Of a DNA stretch of 50,231 bases, positions 44,664-50,231 are shown piece after piece. Position 1 is the first letter of the stretch. The number at the start of each line of letters is the position of its first letter. The notes under the pieces are model-generated. The model ran no database searches. It saw only the letters and a list, made by a program, of their open reading frames with translations, and was not told the origin of the DNA. Source of the DNA: Pirellulales bacterium (GTDB lineage: Bacteria > Planctomycetota > Planctomycetia > Pirellulales > Lacipirellulaceae); contig JANQOF010000038.1 in NCBI GenBank assembly GCA_028279215.1, forward strand, positions 1 to 50,231, in the 5' to 3' direction. The position numbers were made by a program, and so were the translations under genes.

Positions 44664-46442
44664 CTAATGCACGCCTTCAACCTCTAGCTCTCGCACACGG
44701 CGTTCCCAAACCTTGCGATCCTCGAGCGTGAATTCCGGATTCGGAAGCAGGGAGCGGCGGGTACAATTCAGCAATGCTTGCAAGGTTTGGTACTCCCGCG
44801 TGGCGCCAATTGCGGGCGGGATTTGATCGTGAACGGCGGCTCGCACTTCGTCCCAGGTTTTCGGCTCAAGAGCCAAGAGTAGCGACCGCAGCGAAGCAAA
44901 TCCTGCTGCAGAGTAGTTTTGGGGCAGTACTTCCTCGTTCAGCTCGCGCGTCATCTCCTCGTTGGGCACTTGCGGGTCGTCGAGGCTTGCCGCTTCGAGT
45001 ACCCATCTCACGAATGCCAGACGGTCGTCGCCCGTAGGATCGAGTACCGGAATGATGAGGTCGCCAACCCGCCCGGGCCGGCGAATGTCGGGCGACAGCA
45101 AGTGTATGCGGGCTGTCATTAACAACCACAGTACGCGGCCGCGCAACAACGGGTCGCTCATCATGGCTTGGATCTTGCCAGTCAGCCGCCGCTCAGTAGC
45201 GTGCGCCGTGGCGTCGACGCGACCGAATTGCGTATCTGCCTCGTCCACGAAAATCACAACTTTGTCGAGCGCGTCGAGCACGCGCCGCAGCCGCTCAAAG
45301 ATGACATCTGTTTGACCGAACCACTGGCTGCGAATGTTCTTAAGCACCAGCACGGGGAGATCGAGCTCTGCAGCGACGGCCTCAAAGATAAACGTCTTTC
45401 CGCTCCCAATAGCACCGGCCACCGCAGCGCCTGGCAGGGCTTTGTGGCCTTTCGCCTTGAATCGCGGGATTAGTTCGTCGCGGAGAAAACCCTTGAGCCG
45501 AGAAAATCCGACGACATCTTCGAGCGTGTGGCCTGGTTTCTTGAAATCAACAACATCGTCGCCAAGTTGCGTCTGGATGAAGTCTTCCACTTTGTCGAAC
45601 ACTCCGTCCGCTGTGAGTGGATCGCCGGTATACGCAGAGCCAGCCAACAACTGGCGCAGCGCTTGAATCGATAGACCTGCGGTACACTCTGCGACGGCCT
45701 GAGTCGATGACCATAGCTTTGGTTTAGGCGAAGTGTTTTCGACAAACTGATCGATGAAATGCTTGCGCCCGTCGAGCGAGGGAGCGGGCACCTCAACACT
45801 TAGCACTTGAGGCATCCGCGAGATGCGGCTGTGCACAAGGCTGCGCGACTCAGCCAACAGACAGACCGAGTCGGCCCCTGCTGCGAATTCGGGGTCACTA
45901 AACCAGTCGTGGACAATGCTAACCCGGTGCAATTGCCGGTCATTGAGCGAGGCGAGACTACCTGCTTCCGGCAGCAGCATGTCGGCGGCCTCAACAATAA
46001 CCAACAGATTCTCTCGCAACGCGGAGCGCGAGCAGATGGTTAGTTGCCGGAGAAACTCCAAAGCCATGGTGGGATTGCCAGTCGCAAGCCGAAGATTGCG
46101 ATCGAATTCATCCTGGTACTGCTCGAGCTGCGAGCCCGATTGTTGCAATTCGCGTATGGCAAGCGTGTTCGCGTCGACTCCCGTCTTCCACTCGACCCAG
46201 GCTCCGCGCAGTCGGTCGCAGGCCGTGTCGTCCATTCTCACTGGGCCATTGAGCTCGTACGTCAGTTGAAACAACCCGTTGGTGTGCGTTTTCTCCAGTA
46301 GAAATGAGTTGAGTGGCACAAAATCGTTGCCTTCCCAAAAGAGGTCATAGATATTCCCGCTCAGAACGACGCTGCGAGCCTGCCCTGAATTGAGCAACCG
46401 GGCCAGGTCGGTGAAGAAGTTGTAGGAATACGCCATGCTCAT
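44664..46442 (-). CDS. AAA ATPase with degenerate N-terminal and active C-terminal module
   Basis: A 592-residue soluble protein. The C-terminal module (about 300-520) has Walker A GAIGSGKT (343-350), Walker B VVIFVDEAD with D400-E401, a sensor-1-like region and an arginine-finger-like RRPGR. The N-terminal 290 residues contain a Walker-B-like LLVIVEAADMLLPE (146-159) and a sensor region (SRISRMPQVLSVEVPAP) but no Walker A, so it looks like a decayed AAA module. This two-module layout recalls Ycf46-like ATPases. It is the first gene of the minus-strand series and would remodel a cytoplasmic partner, perhaps the PspA-like protein. The partner is inferred from operon context. Confidence 0.85.
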   Translation of the reverse strand: MSMAYSYNFFTDLARLLNSGQARSVVLSGNIYDLFWEGNDFVPLNSFLLEKTHTNGLFQLTYELNGPVRMDDTACDRLRGAWVEWKTGVDANTLAIRELQQSGSQLEQYQDEFDRNLRLATGNPTMALEFLRQLTICSRSALRENLLVIVEAADMLLPEAGSLASLNDRQLHRVSIVHDWFSDPEFAAGADSVCLLAESRSLVHSRISRMPQVLSVEVPAPSLDGRKHFIDQFVENTSPKPKLWSSTQAVAECTAGLSIQALRQLLAGSAYTGDPLTADGVFDKVEDFIQTQLGDDVVDFKKPGHTLEDVVGFSRLKGFLRDELIPRFKAKGHKALPGAAVAGAIGSGKTFIFEAVAAELDLPVLVLKNIRSQWFGQTDVIFERLRRVLDALDKVVIFVDEADTQFGRVDATAHATERRLTGKIQAMMSDPLLRGRVLWLLMTARIHLLSPDIRRPGRVGDLIIPVLDPTGDDRLAFVRWVLEAASLDDPQVPNEEMTRELNEEVLPQNYSAAGFASLRSLLLALEPKTWDEVRAAVHDQIPPAIGATREYQTLQALLNCTRRSLLPNPEFTLEDRKVWERRVRELEVEGVH

Positions 46443-46637
46443 GACCTTTGTTTCGACAGATAGTCGGCGATGTCGTTCCCAAGCATCGTTTTTGACTGAT
46501 AATGTTGGAGGTTGAGTGTAGTCTATGCCGGATTATACCGCTGCAGCCTCTGGTGCTAGAGAGCGCAACGGTCGATAATTTGTTCGGAGACGTTTCCGTA
46601 AGCGGACCATAATCCAATCTTTTTGTCTTCTCACACC
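46443..46637. promoter_or_regulatory. Divergent promoter region of the ABC/PspA/VWA/AAA locus
   Basis: These 195 bases separate the AAA gene (minus) from the ABC ATPase gene (plus). Promoters for both directions should lie here, which would tie the ATPase to the eight genes on the other strand. I see no clear -35/-10 pair or palindrome by eye. Confidence 0.5.
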
Positions 46638-47543
46638 ATGGCTAACCTCGAAGTTATCAACCTATCGCATTCGTATGGCCCCAAGCAGGTGCTCCAAGGC
46701 GTCAACCTGCGTGTCGAGGCTGGACAAGTGGTCGCTTTGGTCGGCCCGAGTGGGTGTGGAAAGTCAACGTTGTTGCGTGCCATTTTGGGAACTCACCCAC
46801 CAACTTCGGGTAAGGTCCTGGTGGGAGACAAGTTCGTCGACCAACCGACCCGTGACGTTGGTATCGTCTACCAACACTACAGTCTGTACGAGTTTCTCAC
46901 CGCAAAGCAAAATGTTGCGTTCGGATTGATGCTCGATCAAACCAGCACGCCATTCCGCTGGTTCAACTATCCCGCGTGGCACAAGCTGCGGCGTGAGCAC
47001 CTGCAGCAAGCGGAGCAATTCTTGGACAAGGTCGGTTTGCTATCAGCACGCGATCTCTACCCCAGCGAAATGTCGGGCGGGATGCGACAACGCGTCGCGA
47101 TTGCTCAGGCACTCATCATGGAACCAAGCGTCCTGCTGCTAGACGAGCCCTTTGGAGCGCTCGACGAGGCAACGCGTGAGGAGTTGCAACTCATGTTGCT
47201 GCGGCTCTATGAGGAAAACGTTCGCGCTCGCGAAGAGGGCCACGTGCCGCCCTACACGGTGATCATCGTGACCCACGAACTGAACGAGGCGTTATTCGTA
47301 AGCGACCGCGTTGTCGGCTTGTCGCAATACCACAAGGACGGAGCCAACGGGGCGACGATCGTGTACGACCGGGCCGCGCCCGTCTTTCGCCCCGACGAAC
47401 CGAAAGACCTGAGCCGTTTCGTTGAGCAGAAAGAAGAGCTCGTTCGTTGCATCTTTAGCCCGAACCAACAGAAGGATCACCGGGCCTTCATCACGTTCTG
47501 GACCGATCACGAAAAGGCCGGTATAGCTCAGCCAAGCGCCTGA
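46638..47543 (+). CDS. ABC transporter ATP-binding protein, nitrate/sulfonate/taurine type
   Basis: The start ATG 46638 is preferred to a TTG 15 bases earlier. The 301-residue ATPase has Walker A GPSGCGKST (from residue 36), a Q-loop VYQHYSLYEF, the signature MSGGMRQR (a variant of LSGGQ) and Walker B VLLLDEPFGALD. The switch His is in IIVTHELNEAL. A 70-residue C-terminal extension follows (FRPDEPKDLSRFVEQKEELV). It is longer than TauB/SsuB (about 255). It should energise the single permease at the far end of the divergent series. No other ATPase of this type lies in the window. Confidence 0.9.
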   Translation: MANLEVINLSHSYGPKQVLQGVNLRVEAGQVVALVGPSGCGKSTLLRAILGTHPPTSGKVLVGDKFVDQPTRDVGIVYQHYSLYEFLTAKQNVAFGLMLDQTSTPFRWFNYPAWHKLRREHLQQAEQFLDKVGLLSARDLYPSEMSGGMRQRVAIAQALIMEPSVLLLDEPFGALDEATREELQLMLLRLYEENVRAREEGHVPPYTVIIVTHELNEALFVSDRVVGLSQYHKDGANGATIVYDRAAPVFRPDEPKDLSRFVEQKEELVRCIFSPNQQKDHRAFITFWTDHEKAGIAQPSA

Positions 47544-47588
47544 ACGTCCGGGGAATTGGTCGTACAACGATCCCGTCTGGCGTGAAGC

Positions 47589-48629
47589 TCACGCAGCCAA
47601 TCGGTCTTGTTGTGGGCTCTCCTCCCGGTCGACATCGGGCAACTGGTCCTCCGCTGCCGGCATCTGAAGGATCATGGGCTGCGCAACTTCCGATGTTGTG
47701 GCACGACGCCGTGGCACAAATCGCCGTAGTCCCATGGCGACGTAATGCCGCAAGATCGACCCAAGGCATGCAACGCGACGCATGATTGGCACACGCGCGC
47801 CCAGACTAATGCGGGCATAGCCAAGCAGGTCGTCGAACGTTGGTTCTTCGATGGTTTCGAACTCACGGTGTGGAAAGCTCCCCAGTTGCTCGACGTTGTA
47901 GCACTGCGAGCGCTGGAGGTACTCAAACACGCGATTCAAAGCTAGTCGTCGACGGTACACCGCTCCTGTATCGGCCCTCTTGCCACAGTAGTGGTTCGCA
48001 TCATGCACGCGGTAACGCACCAGCGGTTGGGCGAGGAACCGTTTGCGGGCGCCAACCAGCGACGCGCCAAACACCAGGCAATCGTCTGCTCGGGTTCGCC
48101 AGTCGTCGACAAACGGAAGTGGCAGAACCTTCTCTAGAACTTGTCGCCGCATCGACAAACATGAGGTGGCGCCACCAATCCACGCCCGCGAGAAGCTAGT
48201 CCGAATGACTGAGTAACCCAAGTCGCGGTCTTCGGGGTAGGCCAACGAGATCCCGTCGCGGTTCCCAATGTAGCGCCGGCCGCAGAACAGGAAGTCGCAC
48301 GTGCGGCCACGGCCGTACTCTTCGAGAGCGCGCTCGACATAAGTGGTCTCGTAAACGTCGTCCGCATCTAGAAAGAAAAGCACGTCGCCAGTGGCCCGCG
48401 CAAATCCCTCGTTGAAGCAGGAGAGCTGGCCCTCGTTGTGCTTGGCAACAATTTGCACCGTCGGATCGGCGCCAAACTCGGACTTCAACAGGTCGACCGA
48501 ACCGTCGATGGAACCATCGTCTACGATGATGATCTCGGCGAACGGTCTAGTCTGCCGCAGAGCACTCTCCACCGCTTCGCCCACGTACTGCGCGTAGTTG
48601 TAGGAGTTGATTAGACAGGTGGTGGTCAT
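47589..48629 (-). CDS. Family 2 glycosyltransferase
   Basis: A 346-residue GT-A fold enzyme. Residues 1-120 hold the nucleotide-sugar site: LINSYNYAQYVGEAVESALR, VDDGS (36-40) and the DxD-type LDADD (87-91) that binds the metal. GGATSCLSMRRQVL and a YRVHDANHY block lie in the acceptor half. There is no membrane helix. It would transfer a sugar to a surface polysaccharide, glycolipid or protein in the cytoplasm. It faces the ABC ATPase gene (45 bases between stops) and is divergent to the GT8 gene, with which it may share a pathway. Confidence 0.88.
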   Translation of the reverse strand: MTTTCLINSYNYAQYVGEAVESALRQTRPFAEIIIVDDGSIDGSVDLLKSEFGADPTVQIVAKHNEGQLSCFNEGFARATGDVLFFLDADDVYETTYVERALEEYGRGRTCDFLFCGRRYIGNRDGISLAYPEDRDLGYSVIRTSFSRAWIGGATSCLSMRRQVLEKVLPLPFVDDWRTRADDCLVFGASLVGARKRFLAQPLVRYRVHDANHYCGKRADTGAVYRRRLALNRVFEYLQRSQCYNVEQLGSFPHREFETIEEPTFDDLLGYARISLGARVPIMRRVACLGSILRHYVAMGLRRFVPRRRATTSEVAQPMILQMPAAEDQLPDVDREESPQQDRLAA

Positions 48630-48973
48630 GATTCGGATCTACGCGATGAGTTTCTGCCGAGCATCCTGGGACCTGCCAAGCGAAACGCAGCGCGCACCCC
48701 GACGTTGCCCCCCGGCTAACGTCATATCAATCGGCAAGCTTTGCGTACGCTCTGCAACCGTTGCACAAACCACTGAGAGTTTTCTCCGCAAACAGCCGCG
48801 TGAATGCAATGCTGTCGCCTGTTTGAGTGGCTACCAATGGCCTGGTAGCGACTAAAGTCGACGCGAAGCACAGGACGAAGAGTTCTAGGACCAGAGTAGC
48901 CTCACTAACCGCTATCATTTTCCACGGATTGCGGCAAGGATCGGCGTTGCCACGCCGGATGGAAGTGTTGCGC
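48630..48973. promoter_or_regulatory. Divergent intergenic region between two glycosyltransferase genes
   Basis: These 344 bases separate the GT2 (minus) and GT8 (plus) genes. An open frame extends the GT8 gene upstream to 48827 but has no recognisable domain or good start. I see no palindrome, repeat or RNA structure worth naming. Promoters in both directions are expected. Confidence 0.4.
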
Positions 48974-50050
48974 ATGAGCCGATCATCTTCTGAGGTCGAT
49001 TACTTCGACAGCCCCGATCCGGTGGTTGTGCTTGCGGCGGACGAAAAATTCGCGATGCCGCTCGCGGTTACAGTACGCTCGGCGATCGACAACCTGGCGT
49101 CCGATAGAGTGCTCAATGTGGTGGTGCTAGGGTGCGGCCTTCTGGACGAAACCAAGCAACGACTGGAGGGCTCGTGGCCGGAGTCGAAGCGCAAGGTGCG
49201 TTGGATCGACGTCGAGCCCAACGCCCTTGCGGACGTTCCGATCTCCGGACACGTGAACCAAGTGGCCTACTACCGGATCTTGATGCCAAGGTTGCTACCT
49301 AACAAATTGCGCCGCGTCATCTACTTGGATTCCGACCTTGTCATACGCGGCGACCTGAGCGCGCTGTGGAAAACTTGCATGGATGGTTCGTCGTGCCTAG
49401 CGGTGCAAGACGTCGCATCACCGTTCCTGGATGCATCACTCGGACTGCCAAACTTCGACAAGTGCGGCCCGCATCTCGGTGCGACGACACCGGTTGCCAA
49501 CTACAGAGAGCTGGGCTTGGATGGGCGGTTGCCGTATCTCAATTCCGGCGTACTGGTCGTCGATCTAGAGACTTGGCGCGAAGCGGATCTATCGAATCAG
49601 ATGCTCGAATGCCTTAGCTGCCACCGACAGCACGTTCGCTGGTGGGACCAATACGCTCTGAATGTCGTGCTGGCGGGCAAATGGCGACCAATCAACCCAC
49701 GGTGGAACCAGGGATCGCACATCTACGTCTATCGCGGCTGGGACGAAAGCCCTTATGACCGCGATACGCACGACAACGTTCGGAACGATCCCCACATTGT
49801 CCACTTCACCACGCGACACAAGCCTTGGAAGATATCGTGCCTACACCCACGTCGTGGCGAGTTCTTCAAATATCTCGATCGTACCGAGTGGGCGGGATGG
49901 CGCCCCGGATGGTACCGTAGCGCAGGCAACCTGCTGGAGGCATTCAAAACGCAGCAGCGGCGAGCCAGGTTTGCGCGGCGGCAATTGCAATATGCGATCA
50001 AGCAACGGTTGATGCCGCGCTCAAGTTATGAGCTTGAGAGGGCCGCGTAA
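48974..50050 (+). CDS. Family 8 glycosyltransferase
   Basis: I start at ATG 48974 (GGAAG upstream); ATG 48959 is possible. The 358-residue protein matches GT8: an opening VVVLAADEKFAMPLAVTVRS, the metal-binding DxD in IYLDSDLVI (D119, D121), LPYLNSGVLVVDLETWRE, WWDQYALNVVLAGKW and the third metal ligand in HFTTRHKPW. These are retaining enzymes such as lipopolysaccharide galactosyl- or glucosyltransferases. A basic C-terminal helix (QQRRARFARRQLQYAIKQRL) probably tethers it to the inner membrane, as in LgtC. It likely acts with the GT2 enzyme on a cell-surface glycan. Confidence 0.88.
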   Translation: MSRSSSEVDYFDSPDPVVVLAADEKFAMPLAVTVRSAIDNLASDRVLNVVVLGCGLLDETKQRLEGSWPESKRKVRWIDVEPNALADVPISGHVNQVAYYRILMPRLLPNKLRRVIYLDSDLVIRGDLSALWKTCMDGSSCLAVQDVASPFLDASLGLPNFDKCGPHLGATTPVANYRELGLDGRLPYLNSGVLVVDLETWREADLSNQMLECLSCHRQHVRWWDQYALNVVLAGKWRPINPRWNQGSHIYVYRGWDESPYDRDTHDNVRNDPHIVHFTTRHKPWKISCLHPRRGEFFKYLDRTEWAGWRPGWYRSAGNLLEAFKTQQRRARFARRQLQYAIKQRLMPRSSYELERAA

Positions 50051-50079
50051 CGCTCACTGTCGTGCGAGCAAACCGTCGA

Positions 50080-50231
50080 CTACGAAGTCGCGTAGGTGAA
50101 TAGCACATCGACCCAGTAGTTGCTGTCGGCGAACGAGTTCGTTGGGAAGCCACTCGAATTGCCGTAGCGGAACACGCCGCCGCTGGACGCTACGCGGAGC
50201 GGGCCGTTGTTGTAGGCGCTATCGAAATAGA
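50080..50231 (-). CDS. C-terminal end of a DUF4082-like domain protein (partial)
   Basis: The right edge cuts a minus-strand gene whose last 49 residues are visible. They read YFDSAYNNGPLRVASSGGVF, then RYGNSSGFPTNSFADSNYWV and DVLFTYATS before TAG at 50080-50082. The GGVFRYG and SNYWVDV pattern is that of the C-terminus of DUF4082, a beta-sandwich found in large secreted planctomycete and actinobacterial proteins. The rest lies outside the window. Confidence 0.7.
   Translation of the reverse strand, partial: YFDSAYNNGPLRVASSGGVFRYGNSSGFPTNSFADSNYWVDVLFTYATS

Noticed and set aside
36388-47543. A plain taurine or sulfonate uptake operon (ssu/tau)
   Set aside because: There is no sulfonate-metabolising enzyme, and two of the three binding proteins carry OmpA domains; the PspA-like, VWA and AAA genes do not belong to such operons.

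Overview
The window looks like chromosomal DNA from a planctomycete, probably Pirellulales-like. The evidence is the combination of DUF1552 and DUF1592-type cytochrome proteins, DUF1559 prepilin-like proteins, many sulfatases, PEP-CTERM and type I dockerin tails, and an ECF sigma factor next to a FecR-LamG protein. This assignment is an inference from gene content; there is no rRNA or other marker gene here.

Region by region. (1) 1-660 holds the wreck of an IS3-family element, with a nonsense codon in orfA and a frameshift in orfB, cut by the window edge. (2) 1036-5274 (minus) is a DUF1552/DUF1592 pair. (3) 5534-20488 (minus) is a long, tightly packed series. From its promoter end it runs: three PEP-CTERM proteins, an 1096-aa metallophosphoesterase-LamG-dockerin protein, a DUF1559 prepilin-like protein, a small lipoprotein, and four sulfatases in a row with overlapping start/stop codons. 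(4) 20922-27229 (plus) is an ECF sigma factor, a FecR-LamG protein, a GH2 beta-galactosidase-like enzyme and a fifth sulfatase. (5) 27357-28403 (minus) is a LacI-type regulator. (6) 28988-36385 (plus) is two PEP-CTERM proteins, DUF1559, a lipoprotein, a GH16 laminarinase-like enzyme and a GH3 beta-glucosidase-like enzyme. Regions 3 to 6 read as an inducible locus for sulfated and/or beta-linked polysaccharide. Surface proteins, a prepilin-like protein and a lipoprotein precede the degrading enzymes in both halves.

(7) 36388-47543 is the most unusual part. Eight minus-strand genes encode an AAA ATPase, a substrate-binding protein fused to OmpA, a von Willebrand A (VWA) protein, a second substrate-binding-OmpA fusion, a membrane/coiled-coil protein, a PspA-like protein, a substrate-binding lipoprotein and a permease. 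A divergent gene encodes the ABC ATPase. I read this as one envelope-spanning ABC system, with three different substrate-binding proteins for one permease and one ATPase, coupled to PspA, VWA and AAA partners. Two strong hairpins sit between its genes. I know of no described function for the whole set.

(8) 47589-50050 carries a GT2 and a GT8 glycosyltransferase, and the right edge cuts a gene ending in a DUF4082-like domain. I saw no tRNA, rRNA or CRISPR array.
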